A stretch of 64,000 nt of DNA from Coenobita brevimanus (GCA_032717465.1 CM064681.1:12096235-12160234), one strand, 5' to 3'; counted from the stretch's first letter, positions 47,100 to 59,870 are shown. Program-made: numbers and translations. The notes: generated from the letters alone by a model not told the origin.

Positions 47100-49820
47100 T
47101 TCTATTTGGAGGAATTTCACTAGACCTGGTTTTGTGACAGATTTTTTTTTTTAATTTTCTGGTACAATGAACCTCACTGATCATAAATCAAAAGTGTGCA
47201 AGCTGGCACCCTTGAGGATTTCAATATGGAGGCCAAAATCCTATACGGCTGTCATTTTAACCTCGAAAAACGTTTTTGTCATACAGTCCTCACAGTTTAG
47301 GTTAAAAACATGATTTTGAATTATAATCCTATGTTTTCAAGTTCAGTGAATGTGGCGAGCATGATGAAATAGATAAAAGTGTGAATCTTTACCCATATTA
47401 CTACATGATTTACTAATATTTTATGATTTTTACAGTTGACAACAGACAGAAAAGGATGCTGGTTACTACAGGTTTTCAGATTATAAGCTTGTACAACCTA
47501 ACAGCCCCATGGTGCTTGTGATTCGCCGTGAATCCACTATTGCTGTCATCATTGTACTTGGTTCTGCAGGAACCATATCTACCAGCGGCAGATACACTGC
47601 ATTTATGTTTGGTCTTACTGCATGCCTTTGTTCTCTCGCAAGTTTTGTGTACAGCCTCCAAACCCTGGAGTATCTGGAACTGTGGCTGTGTCTTTTATAA
47701 ACTGAAAATCAAGTTCCCTGGTTCATTCGAAAGAAAGAACTTGGCCAGCCAGAATTTTCAGAGGCAGAGGAGATCTGAGAGCAGCTTCAGATGGCATCTC
47801 AGTCTTCTTTGGGCCTTCATAATGATGAACAGGTAGATCAAGAACTGAATCCATAGACATCTCATCTTTCTTCAAGCGTTTAATTTTGCTCAAGTCTTTA
47901 TTTTACATATCTTGCCCTTGCTGCTGAGGTTGTGTAAGAAGAATGGATAGAGCATAGGTAGACTGGAGTCCAGTAGGAGATGAAATGTTTGCATCAAGAT
48001 TGTCTGCTACTAATTGAAGTAGACCTTTATTGCGCTTAGAGATGCCCAACCTCTCTTTATTATGAGCAGCCGCATGTGCTGCAGATGGCTTGAATCGTAG
48101 CAACTCACAGTAAGTTGTTGTTATGACAAAACCATTAGCGCAGTTTGCAATGATGTATGTTTGTTGGTGACGAAAAGTTACAATATTTCCTATCATAGCT
48201 CCAGGTAGATTGTTTGCAGGTTAGGTGAAACAGAGGAAAGTAAGTCCACTAATGATGAACTGGTGCTTGTCAGGGAATCATCCAAGCATACTGTGCAATC
48301 ATATGTTGGCTGGTCTTTTTTCAACTGTTCTGATTCTTTTGTAACTGATTTTGCAACTTTTGCCACTGCTGTGTCGATGTCATATTTATCATTCATGACT
48401 TCAAATGCATGTTTCTTGAAAACAAGTATGCTGGTCTCTTCATCATCCGAGAGAATCAACAGGTCAGAGGCAAGATTTTCTAACAATTTATGTATCAGTT
48501 TCTTACGAGAAGGTACTGTGCCCCCATATGACGTGTATTTCCTGAACCTCCACAGCATTTCAGACAAACGATTGTTCACTAAGCATGTTTTCTACAGCAC
48601 TATTGAAAGCAATGTCTTCTGGCTGAATGAAACATGAGTAGGCGATATTACACTGAAAAACCGTCATACAGTCTGTGATTTTGGCGTCAGCTGCATGGAG
48701 GTCGTTAAGAACTGACTGGACTCTCCTGCTGGCTTTTTCTACTCACTCATAGGCTATCCCCATTCATCACATGTCTCAAGCAAAATTTCTTTTGATGGTT
48801 TTATCAGAATACCCCCGATCAGCAGTTTCACTTTTAACAACACGTCTCCACCGACTGGGATTTTTAGGGTCTAGATCAGTACATTTGTACCCACAGATTG
48901 TACAGTGTTGCCTGAAAATAAATGCAGACTCATCTGAACGACGACTCTGTCTGGCTACAGCTTTACGACTGGATTCGCCTTGTTGTTTAGATAATGGTGC
49001 TTTGTGATGCTTTGATGCGTAGGAAGAAACACATTTTCTATGACACCAATATTTAGTGTCAGAATCAACATTTGACTTTTCATGCAGAGCACCTTTACGT
49101 TCACTAGCTACTCTAAGCCTTCTATGTTAACATAAAAAAAAAAAAAAAAACCACTACCACCACTATCACTACAGTTCATACAGTCTTTCAAAATGCAGTT
49201 CTCTTCAGTCTTATTTCACACATATCTGAAGTAAATAGAAAACAATTATACTGAACCTCCACCACATAGTTATAGAACACCATGGAATTTTATATGCAAT
49301 GAGTAGAGACCTCAACAAGTAATTTGATTTGCACTTTACATTGTAATATACTGCAAAAGGTGTTAAGAAAAACATACAATTCACCAAAATTAAACATTAC
49401 AGTATGAATATACTTATATATGTTTGGATGTATATGTTTATGATCTGATGACCTGCAGTAACCACTATATTTTTTTCGCCCACCGGCGAGTGTAAAAATC
49501 AGAAAACGTTAGTAAATCATGTAACACTATGGATAAAGATTAATATTTATGTGTATTTTATTGTGCCGATCACATTTGGAGACAAAAAAGAGAAGAGAAT
49601 ATTGTTTTGATTCGTTTCTAACCTAAATAGTAAGGGAAATATGATAAAAATTTGTTTTTGAGGATAAATGGTGATCATATTGGATTTTGGTCTCAATATT
49701 GAAATGCTCAAGGCTGCCAGCTTGGTACACTTTTGATTTATGATCAGTAGCGTCCATTGTGTCAGGAAATGCAATAAAGCTTTGTATATGTCGCCAAGCC
49801 ACGTTCCACCTAAAATGCCC
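47100..49820 (-). mobile_element. Unclassified element with long inverted arms and a degenerate zinc-motif ORF
   Basis: The arms at about 47104-47345 and 49565-49818 are diverged inverted repeats; both contain ACTGATCATAAATCAAAAGTG when read inwards. Between them the minus strand encodes pieces of one large protein. In order these are a segment with FRQHCTICGYKCTD followed by DPKNPSRWRR (near 48930-48830), LWRFRKYTSYGGTVPSRKKL (48550), LLILSDDEETSILVFKKHAF, then ELLRFKPSAAHAAAHNKERL (48090), VADNLDANISS, and a C-terminal part near 47800-47500 with DTATVPDTPGFGG and LPLVDM-like words. The Cys pattern suggests zinc binding. I recognise the ORF as a type repeated in many invertebrate genomes but cannot name its superfamily. 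Frameshifts and stops show it is dead. Confidence 0.65.
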
Positions 49821-50049
49821 AATCTGCAACCAGACTATAGCAAGATATTAGGCTTAATGTTCATTAGTGGATTCATAAGTACAGATTTAACTAAAACATT
49901 ATTTACATCAGGACAGAGTGGAACAGTTTCCTAGATCTGCCATCTGTTTATCTGTCTTTGTATCTTATTGCATCAGTTTTCAGTCTTTGTATAATTCAGT
50001 CCTTGTCTTCTACAACTCCTGGTGTGGGTGTGGGTATGTGACCTACCAG
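49821..50049. other. Putative intron end
   Basis: Non-coding, except that an open frame continuous with exon C starts at 49918. An alternative acceptor (TTTTCAG before 49984) is in the same phase and would add 22 codons to exon C. Confidence 0.4.
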
Positions 50050-50133
50050 AGCTACGCGCTGCTGTGTGTGGCCTCGCAGTACCAGGAATACCGGGCAGGA
50101 CGGGGCACGTCACGACACCAGCCTCACACGCCG
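50050..50133 (+). CDS. Internal exon C of the putative tetraspan membrane protein (end of fourth span and cytosolic tail)
   Basis: An 84-bp, 28-codon segment in phase 0 at both ends follows acceptor ATGTGACCTACCAG and precedes donor GTCAGT. It reads SYALLCVASQYQEYRAGRGT then SRHQPHTP. A hydrophobic half-span is followed by an aromatic, charged boundary (SQYQEYR), as at the end of the last span in LAPTM4/DUF4728-like proteins. Directly joined to exon B it completes one helix. The acceptor is weaker than the alternative before 49984, but that start would add a Cys/Gly-rich stretch that breaks the helix. The next exon was not found. The intron continues with a (GT)n run at 50143. Confidence 0.6.
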
Positions 50134-50143
50134 GTCAGTTTAC

Positions 50144-50196
<53 letters not shown>

Positions 50197-50736
50197 CCTC
50201 GCGCTCATACACTTAGAGAAAACAAACTTTTCCTAGTAGAGATGAAAATTTTCCATCCATCCGTTTGTACTCGGTCTGTTTGCCACAATTTTGGATCTGT
50301 TCTTATGGCCAGTGTCAAATGAAACCTCTTCACCTGACGATGTGCCCTTGATGGAGTTGTTAGCACGCTCAAAGCAAATATCAATGTCTTTATTTTCAAG
50401 AGTATAGCATAACATTGGTATAATTTGAAAAGGCATTCAAAATGCAGTAATTTGAGGTATCATCCCAGACTTAATAAAAGCAACTAGAAAGTCTCCCCCC
50501 CCCCAAATCGAGTCTGTGTAGCTAAATCATCGGGAGGTGAAGGCAGGCATTTACGGTACGTGGGTAGGGAGATAGGTAGGTAGGCAGGTAGACAGATAGA
50601 TAAGAAGGAGGGTAGGGTAACTGGTAGCCAGGTCGGTTTGGAGGTTAACAGGGAGGTAAGTAGAGAGGCAGCTAGGCAGGGAGGTATGTAGGGGGGGGGG
50701 GTAGGAAGAGATGTAAGTAGACAGGTAAATAGTTAG
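50134..50736. repeat. (GT)n microsatellite and GGTA-type degenerate repeat
   Basis: (GT)n lies at about 50143-50192, directly after the exon donor. A degenerate tetranucleotide block of AGGTAGGTAGGCAGGTAGAC-type words runs from about 50560 to 50735, including a G9 run near 50692. Confidence 0.88.
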
Positions 50737-50754
50737 GGAGTTATTTGTCCTAAG

Positions 50755-50830
50755 ATGTTTAATGGAAAAGTATTTCGGGAAGGGAGAGAAGCTGTATGCC
50801 GTCTTCATGGATCTGGGGAAAGCAGGTAAT
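50755..50830 (+). mobile_element. Tiny LINE reverse-transcriptase remnant
   Basis: The frame from 50761 reads MEKYFGKGEKLYAVFMDLGK, matching the motif A region of the RTE-like LINEs (compare KGKDVFWAFMDLEKVYD at 40900). Only about 25 codons are recognisable. Confidence 0.6.
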
Positions 50831-52069
50831 CTGGCGGCAACGGAGCTGTTAAGGGGCAATAATCTTATGGGCAGAGTCTCTCGATGTTACTAAGCATGCA
50901 AGACTAAGCCGATATATAAATACCTGCCCACTTGAGCAAATGTCACTGACGTTCTTAGCAGAAACATCCCTTTTACTGCCATGTATCAATTGTCAGAATT
51001 CTCTCTGCAGTCAGTTACGGAGGAAAGGCACATGGGTCCCTTGAGGTATAGAGTTACTTATACCTTAGAATCTGAGAATGAATAGCTTACAGCATCCCTG
51101 ATTTACCCTTTCCTTTTTCGCAATATAGACTGGACCAAATCATACCGTACAAGTATGTCAGAGCGTCCTACACTCAGGCATTCTTCCTTCGTATTCCCTC
51201 AGCCCTCAAGTAATGACTCTTTCTCTGGCTCATGATGTTCCGTATGTTGGTCATCCAGGGAGACACAACTGTTTATGTAAGGCAAAAAAGAAGTATCACT
51301 GACTGACGATGAGAAAGGGCAGTGCGAATCATATTGTTCAATGTGCTTCTTGTGCAAAACACAAAGCCATGATAGGAAAATTTGCCCCTGTACTTGAGTA
51401 TGCCACTCCTGAGTAGCCTTGGAGTACAGCAGCAGTGGATTTCCTCCAGCTTCTCAAAAGATGTCAAGGTTCTAATAATGGTGTTGCTGCTGTTGATCAT
51501 TAGTATCAAAGTCGTCAAATGAGGTGGCAAGAGCTTATGTCACTCGTATGACAATACATGTCCATTTACTACTCCCAGACTGTTATACTCTCAGTTCCAC
51601 TGAATTTCGGAATCAAATTCTCAAGACAGTTTGTCGCCAGAACGACTTTTTTTTTTTTTTTTTTTTTTTTTTAACGAAATTTCATCCAGATGCAATGGGT
51701 TGGTTAAGCACGCTAAAAGTTTTCGAGGTTCTACGTCCCACTGTCAGTTCCATGGATGATACTTGGCATGAGTGGTTGCTCCATGTGACTATGTCTATGA
51801 ATGTCCCCTATTACTCCTCTAATGGTAAATCGGCTTATTACATTCTGTATGCCTACGACAATGCTGTTAGAAACTTCAGTCCCTCTTGAATCTTGAATAC
51901 AGTATGACAAATGGCAGTGTTTCATTTCACTCACACAGATGCTCGCATGAGGCTGGGTGCTTGTACGGCTGAAATGATGCACACGCAGCCTCAGCAAGTG
52001 AAGCTGTCGTCAACTAAAGTAGGCGATGCTGCTATGATTAAATCTCCTGAGCGATCATTTATCTTATGT
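50831..52069. other. Gene-free stretch
   Basis: It contains a poly-T run at about 51646-51672. Short open frames show no motif I recognise. Confidence 0.5.
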
Positions 52070-52195
52070 TCCTATAGTCTGTTTGATTGACCTGTGCAGC
52101 TGAGATGTATGCGGTAAGTAGGGTGTGTTTGATACGCGGCTGCTGATTGGCCGCCGATGATGTCATTGAAGTAAATGCGCGCATGTATTGTTGTG

Positions 52196-52301
52196 CAACA
52201 TGCGGACGTAGGTGTACACCGTGGGTGGATATTATAGCGCAACATGCGGAAGTAGGTGTACACTGTGCGTGGATGTAGTGCAACATGCGGACGTGGATGT
52301 A
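52196..52301. repeat. Three tandem units of about 41-44 bp in the palindrome's left arm
   Basis: Units begin CAACATGCGGACGTAGGTGT and repeat near 52196, 52240 and 52280, the last cut by the fold-back insertion at 52302. The right arm has a single related word (GTACACAGTGGGCGG near 62370). Confidence 0.8.
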
Positions 52302-53002
52302 TAGTCAGCCAAAAAAGTCGTGTCTTCGTTCCGAACCCCGCAAATATCCGAAGATATAAGTCGAAGCAGAAGGGATAGCTTCACGAGTCTGGCAACTGTG
52401 TCAGACCAGACTGTGATGGGGGTGAGTTGTTTGGGGGTGGAGGTGGGTAATAAAGTATGTGTGTGCTGTAGTTGTTGTTGGCAGTGTATTTCAGCATTAC
52501 ACCTCAGAGTAAAGGTGCAAAATGTGATATTACACCTGATTTCATACCTGCAAATAATTAAATGTATCGTCAACCTGAAATAATGCCTAGATCGTATAGC
52601 CAGTCAAACAAATGATACGACGAGGTGCAACCCCGCCCCCTCCCCACTTTCCTCCCACATCCCCTCTGCCGGATATCAACTAGCCATATGACATCGGAAT
52701 AAAGGACAGAAAGCTATGTTTTTACTGTATGATTACCTTCTGAACATGGCAGGATATATTGTATATATACCAAGTTTGATGTGGCAGAGGCATGCGGTGC
52801 CTTCACAGAAATAACGAGAAAAGCATTCCACAAGTGGTTAGTGTTTTGGTAAAGGGGTGACGGAAACCCATAGATATAAATAAGCCTAGATGCCCCATGA
52901 CACTACTTGAGATGCGTCTGCCCGGCCGCCATTTTGGAACGGTCGAGGCAGACGATGTCGTGTTCCTGATGATGGTCAAAGTTGACCACCATTTGCCTAG
53001 CA

Positions 53003-53196
53003 ATGCAGCAACACTGTGCTGCTTTTGGGTGTAGAAAGCGTCGGAATATATCTATAGTGACACCGATAGCATGAGCGGCTCAAGTCTCTGATTATGCAAA
53101 CGTCCCTCAGCTGCCTCCCTATCCCCCGAAAGGAGGATGGTGGGTTCCAGAAGGGAAATTTAAACCTGCAGTCCACCGAGTTCACTTTTCAGATGA
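53003..53196 (+). pseudogene. Possible THAP-type zinc finger remnant
   Basis: From ATG at 53003 the plus strand reads MQQHCAAFGCRKRRNISIVT, then a stop, then a frame with YPPKGGWWVPEGKFKP and VHFSDE. C-x4-C with FGC near the start and an HFSDE-like end recall the C2CH pattern of THAP domains, which bind DNA in P-element-type and Kolobok transposases. The second cysteine-histidine pair is not intact. Low confidence, because the piece is short and broken. Confidence 0.3.
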
Positions 53197-54605
53197 ACCA
53201 GGAACCACAACCATTACCATCACAACAACAGCCACCACCATAACAACCACCACAACAACAACCGTCACAATCACAACAACAACCACCATCACCACAACCA
53301 CTACCCCCTGAAGCACCACCATCACAAGAATAATCACCACCACAACAACAATCACCACCACCACCACCACAACAACAACAACAACAATAACAACCACCAT
53401 AACAACAACAACGATCACCACCATAACCACCACCACCACCACACAACAACCACCACCACCACCACCACAACACCACCACCACCGCCACCACCATAACAAC
53501 AACAACCACCAACACCACCACAACAACAACAATCACTACCACAACCACCATACCAACAACAACCACCATCACCACCATAGCAACAACAACAACAACAACA
53601 ACCACAACCACAACCACCGCCACCACCACCACCACAACAACAACAACCATAACAACAACAACCATAACAACAACAACCATAACAACAACAACCATAACAA
53701 CAACAACAACAACAACAACAATGACCACCATTACAAATTACAACCACTACCACCATCACAACAACAACCACCACCACCACCACAACAACAACAACAACAG
53801 CAACCACCACCACCACCATAACAACAACAACCACCACCACCACCACCACCATCACAACAACAACAACAACAACAACAACAACCATTACAACATCACCACC
53901 ACCACAACAACACCAACCACCACAACCATCACCACCACCACATCCACCACCACAACCACCACCACCACCACCACAGCAACAACAACCACAACCACCACCA
54001 CCACCACAACAACAACCATCATAACACCAACTACCACCATCACCACAGCCATCACAACAACAACCACCACCATCACCGCAACCACCATCACATCAACCAC
54101 TACCATCACAATAACCACCACAACAACCACCACCACAACAACCACCACCACAACAACAACAACCACAACAGCCACCATTATAACCATCATCACAACAACA
54201 ACCACAATAATCACCACCACCACCACCACAACAACGACCACCACAACAATCACCATCAACACAACAACCACCACTACCATCAAAATAACCACCATTACCA
54301 CCACAACAAAAACCACCACCACTACCATCACACCAAAAACCAACATCATCACCACCACCACAACAACACCAAAAACCACCATCACTATCAGCACCATAGC
54401 AACAAAAACCACCATCACCACAACAGCAACAACCACCACCACAACAACAACAAAAATCACCATCACCACCACCACAACAAAACCACCATCACCACCACCA
54501 CAACAAAACCACCATCACCACCACCACAGCAATAAGCACTATCACAACTACCACAACAATAACGACCATCACCACCTCCTCCACAACAACATTCATTTTC
54601 ATAGT
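53197..54605. repeat. 1.4-kb A/C trinucleotide tract (ACC/AAC)
   Basis: The plus strand is almost only A and C, as runs of CACCAC and AACAAC in patches, with rare T and very rare G. Open frames of 299 codons (Thr/Asn/His) on plus and poly-Val on minus are by-products of the repeat. It lies between inverted copies of a roughly 90-bp word at 52862-52960 and 54640-54715. Confidence 0.95.
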
Positions 54606-54775
54606 CTGAATTCACTCTAAATCAAGCCCTACTATTACATGCTTGATCGCTCCAAGATGACGGCCGCACAGACGCACCGCTGCTGTACTAAAGAATGGGC
54701 GATGCGGCATCTATAGTAGGACAAATCTAAACTTGCGGCTAGGGTGGGGCACGAAGCTCTGTACAATGGTGCCAC

Positions 54776-54776
54776 G

Positions 54777-54825
<49 letters not shown>

Positions 54826-55060
54826 GGGGGAGATGTGCGTCACCCTGGGGAATTTTGTTTCTTTTGAGTGACTTTCATTTCTTTATTTTTTTTTATTATA
54901 TCTAATTTTATTTGAAAATATTTATTATTGTTTTGCATATGTCGCCAGATGACCTCGCTGGTGCGGCACCATGATTTTTCATTCAATCACTCTCTCCCTC
55001 CTTCCTTCCCTCCCTTCCTCTATCCCTCAACACCTTCTCTGGCCTGCCTTCTTCCCCCCC

Positions 55061-55114
<54 letters not shown>

Positions 55115-55602
55115 TATGGTGTTTTAGGATACATTTTGGTTATTTTCTTTAACATTATATTGTACATATTGTAAATTTGACTATTTTCACACCTCCCAGG
55201 AGGTAAGAACACAAAGTAAAGTGACACGAGGAGGCTTTCGGGTTAGTCTGGGTCTGTGTGAGTGTTGCCGCTCACAAGGGTTTAATATATTATTTTTTCT
55301 TTTACTAAGAAATTGGCATACTTTTTCTTATATTCCTGCACATTATCTTATAATCACAGTTGTGACATTATTACCCACCACAGAAATACGGTAAAAGCCA
55401 ATATAAGTGACTACTTTTTTTTTTTTTTAGCAGCACTGTAAAATATTTATGCCACGTTTCTGTAGTGCCATATAAATATTTCATGCATAATAAGTTTACT
55501 GTTCTTTCATATATTATAATACACACGTTAACATTGTATTCATATGTGTTTATCGTATTTGTGATGCCATTTACATATATAACAGCCGTTTCACATCGCG
55601 GG
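54776..55602. repeat. (CT)n runs inside the fold-back element
   Basis: (CT)n lies at about 54782-54822 and 55067-55110 between inverted copies of the word around CCCCACCCTAGCCGCAAGTT. No gene is seen. Confidence 0.85.
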
Positions 55603-57149
55603 TTTGGGAAACATAGCACCACTGTACAGAGGGTCGTGCCCCACCCTAGCCGCAAGTTTAGATTTGTCCTACCATAGTCTTACTTATATCTATGGGGAAA
55701 CCCAGCCACAGGTGTTACGCAGGGTAATGAAACCAAGATATACACCCACCAACATGTAGTCATATCTTCAATATCATTCAGTTATCTACCGTATACAGGA
55801 CGACAGGAAACAGAGGGGAGATTCTGGTTATCATTAATAAACGCTGTTTTATATTATCATAATCGTGACGCTTCATTAAATTCCAAACACTCGTTATAAA
55901 ACGTATTCCACCATTATTCCGTCCTTTGTAGTATTCCAGATATCAAAAATGAATTAGACATGACAACCCATGTATATGAAACTGCAGTATATTTTGATTA
56001 CATGTACACTCATGATGATGGATATGTAGACATTTAGTGACATAAGAGATAAAAGTTGACTATAACCCTATTACCCAGTATGTTATTCCCAACAATTTCC
56101 ACCCGACAGTAATACATGGCACCCCAAACCACTCATCCCCACCACCGTCTGGTCTGACACAGTTGCCAGACTTGTGAAGCTATCCCTGCTGCTTCGACTT
56201 ATCTGTTCGAATATTTACGTGGTTCGGAACAATGACACGACTTTTTTGGCTGACTATACAGTTACCTCCATTTCTAACTAGTACAGCGGATGGTGTGTTT
56301 AGTGAAATGTGGCACCACTGTGTTTGTTTACATCGTAGTAATAGTGAATGGGCAAACCTGGCAAAGATTCCCCTCCGCTACAGTATCTAGTACCCACAGA
56401 AACAATGTTTTATCAAGTCATACTCTGTCTGTAAATACAAGTGTTTGCCACGTGTGTGTAGTGGAAGGTAGAGAGAAAAGCATACAGTAATGCCATTGGC
56501 TCCCATTGTTTCTTTGACAGGAGATGACTGTGAGGCGAGCTGGAGCGGAGGAGAGGGGGGACAAGTGGTGGAGGCGCATGTATTGAAACTTCGTTGTGTT
56601 TCGTTTAGAAAGATGAAGGGTGAGATTAAACAGATGTTCTGAGGTGATCTGTAACACAGTATGCAATAACGTGTATTGGATGAATGTTGGAGTCTTAATG
56701 TTCTTCATACAGCGTTGTGAACAACTAGTTGAGCATAATTGTTAGAAGATGTGGTGTCCGGTGTCTCGAAGCGTGGTTCACCTGAGTCTAGCGAGTGTGC
56801 GACTCAACTGCTGTAACATTTTTGTGGCTGGAACAGGGTGGCCATAAATGATTCATGATTATGCATGTGACACAACGGTCATCCCATGTTGTGCATCATC
56901 CAGTCTGTTATACTGTGAGGAAAAAATCATTATATTCACAAACCATGGTGTAAGTAGACGTCCTGTTGCTTAGGATTATAGCTACTTTGAGTGTTGGACA
57001 GCTATTGGCTCGTTGTGTGAAAATTTTGTGTAGTCTTCATACCGATGGATCACGCGGAGGTAATGAGATACTGTATTTGCATAGTGAATGGATATCTTGT
57101 ACTATAAAAAAAATGAAATAACGGTGTTACGGATGTCCAGTCCACAAAT

Positions 57150-57847
57150 TTTTTTTTTTTTTTTTATGCGATGAAGGAACTAAAGGCCATGAGCCCGCAG
57201 TAACAGTTCCCTCCAAGAGAAAAACAAAATACAATATAGAGCCAAATTCAAGATCCGATCATTTTGAGATGCCTGGACACACTGCGTTTGAAAGACTGGA
57301 GATCATAGGCAGCAGGAAATACAGACAGAAGGAGACAGTTCCAGAGTTGACCTGTTGCATAAATGAAAGACTGGGAGTAACGGTTAATTCTTGCATTAGA
57401 GAGTTGGACAGAAAAAGGATGAGAGTCTGCTGCCAGACGGGTGCTACTCGCCCGTCGTAGAGGTGGAGGAATGCAAGCAGACAGTTCAGAGGAGCAGTGA
57501 CCATTAAAGTAGCGATAGAAAAGAGATAAAGATGCAACAGTGCGGCGAAGAGACAGAGGTTGAAGGGAGTCAGTAAGAGGAGGAGAGTTAATGAGACGAA
57601 AAGCCTTTGACTCCACCCTATTGAGAAGAGCTGTATGAGGGGAGCCTCCCCACACATGAGAGTTGTACTCCACACAGGGGCGGATAAAACCCCTGTATAG
57701 AGTCAACAATTGCGCAGGGGTAAAGAAAGAGCGGAGTCGGCTTAGCACACCCAATCTCTTGGAAGCAGATTTTACAAGAGATGTAATATGATCTTTCCAA
57801 GATAAGTCCCGAGTAAATGAAACCCCAAGCATGTTCAAGGATGATGT
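57150..57847 (-). mobile_element. 5'-truncated jockey-like LINE inside the palindrome's left arm
   Basis: The minus strand encodes the last 196 residues of the family, MNMLGVSFTRDLSWKDH to SRHLKMIGS (57838-57248), nearly identical to 22679-23280. The A-tail is the poly-T at 57150-57168. Similarity starts abruptly at 57847. The right arm has no LINE here, so it inserted after the palindrome formed. Confidence 0.93.
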
Positions 57848-58770
57848 CGCTTTCTTCGAGGTGCTATTTCATTAGTCTGGATAGCTGTGACACAACATCC
57901 ACAAACATTGATCATCGTTTATTATATTCTCTTTAAAACATTCACATAGTTTTCATACAAATATTACACATTCAGGCTCTTCTTAGCGCCAGATACATTA
58001 TACTATTTAATCGCGTGTCTACACCCACACACTGATCATCCAGAGGGAGCAATATTTCCTTTACCATGAATGTCTGTCCGTTGTCTGCCATTATAACACA
58101 AGGTTTTAGTATGTGTCCACGGGTACACAAAATATGACGGTGGCGTGGTGCTGCTGGGAGTGTAAAACTGTGTATAGTCTACATGTGTTTGTGCTGGGAG
58201 TCTGGTAATACACTTCACCGATTTATTCACACTCATGCCAAGATAACAACCAAAATCGCGGTTTTAGTGGCTATACTGACTGACCATTGAACACACTTTC
58301 ACCTCCCAGCAGTCTGAATGAGGTCCTGTTTCCAGCCAATAGAAACATTAAATAATACAGTAAGGAGTGTTTTATGCACCGTGTCATTATACAGGCTTAA
58401 CCAGTATAACACAGCAAAGGATAAGTTGAACTTACGGTAGGATAAAGGCTGAGTGCTGCTGGAGCGTCCAAGTAAACATAAGCAACATTGGTGCACCAGC
58501 ACCTGGATGATAAAACCCAACCACTGAGCTTTATGCAAATACCTCCGGGTTCTGGAGCTACCCCGCGTCATCCTGTAGATTTACACAAGGTCATTGATAA
58601 GACTACAATCTCATCGTAGTGATGCTTTAAGAAAGTCAATATCAGGTCTCGTTACCCATTATACGAAGAGGGGCCGGAATTTTGTGTGTGTGGCAAATTG
58701 ATTATATTCTACCCCATCCTTCTCTCTTATGACGGTTCTCACTCACTCATTATGTGGATAAGTATACTGT

Positions 58771-58774
<4 letters not shown>

Positions 58775-58863
<89 letters not shown>
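58775..58863. repeat. (AT)n-(AG)n compound microsatellite
   Basis: (AT)n to about 58832 passes directly into (AG)n to about 58863, next to the SINE head. Confidence 0.97.
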
Positions 58864-58864
<1 letters not shown>

Positions 58865-58866
<2 letters not shown>

Positions 58867-59250
58867 CTCTGTGGTACAGTGGTAGAGTGTGCGTTTCGTA
58901 CACCGGTTGAGCCAGGGTTCGCGCCCCGCCAGGGTTAAAAAAAAACTTTGGGAGTGTTCACCCGGCCACGTACTGCATTGGCGGACACAAGGGGTGCTGT
59001 GGTTGAACCAGTGTCGCTTACCATAAAGTATGCTTGCACCCAGTCGGCTTGCGCTGGCCGTTTACACTTGGGTCACAGACTACACACACATCCAAAGCCA
59101 TTCCAACACTACAATTACACTTACAAGCACTTCTTATCCTACATCTCTACCAGACAGCCTAAGCCACTTGGTAGAGATACATTGGCTGTATCGTCCCGAC
59201 TTCGGTCGGGATAGGCCAGTCCTGCTGTGGATACTCAAACAGCTGATGAT

Positions 59251-59255
<5 letters not shown>
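58865..59255 (+). mobile_element. tRNA-derived SINE
   Basis: The head carries a box A-like word (GTGGTACAGTGGTAGAGTG) and, about 35 bp later, a box B-like word (GGGTTCGCGCC), the two internal promoter parts of a tRNA gene. The acceptor and anticodon stems do not form a clean tRNA, and an A-rich spacer and a unique body follow. The 3' part contains CCAGTCCTGCTGTGGA and a TGATGATGA tail, then (AT)n. It lies in the centre of the palindrome. A related 3' end occurs at 4190-4250. Confidence 0.75.

Positions 59256-59326
<71 letters not shown>
59253..59326. repeat. (AT)n microsatellite at SINE tail
   Basis: About 72 bp of AT directly follow the SINE 3' end. Confidence 0.97.
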
Positions 59327-59329
<3 letters not shown>

Positions 59330-59526
59330 AAACTAGCTTGTAAACAAGGAGGCATACTCACACTGTCACACGTGGGTGATATGAGGCTATCGTCCCAGTA
59401 GAAGGACGACCAGGGAGGCAAGGACAACCCTATCCTTTCATGGGTAATATGTCGTATTGTATCAACCTGAAATGTCACACCGTGAATGCACCAGTCTGTC
59501 TGTCTGTTTGTCTGTCTCTCCTCTCT

Positions 59527-59870
<344 letters not shown>

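Larger units (their letters stand above)
52302..56256. mobile_element. 3.96-kb fold-back element with inverted ends of about 150 bp and TA duplication
   Basis: The ends 52302-52445 and about 56118-56256 are inverted repeats starting TAGTCAGCCAAAAAAGTCGT, with few differences. The corresponding place in the right palindrome arm (near 62366) lacks the element and shows a single TA, so the duplication is TA (or TATA, which cannot be separated). Inside are smaller inverted pairs: 52862-52960 with 54640-54715, and 54690-54775 with 55603-55683. Between them lie the A/C trinucleotide tract and (CT)n runs. A possible THAP-type fragment is the only protein trace. The superfamily is uncertain. Confidence 0.75.

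Noticed and set aside
53721..54620. 299-codon open frame rich in Thr, Asn and His
   Set aside because: It is a direct translation of the ACC/AAC trinucleotide tract; the opposite strand gives equally long poly-Val frames. No start context, domain or codon signal.
58865..58940. Functional tRNA gene
   Set aside because: Box A and B words are present but stems do not close properly and a SINE body follows directly.
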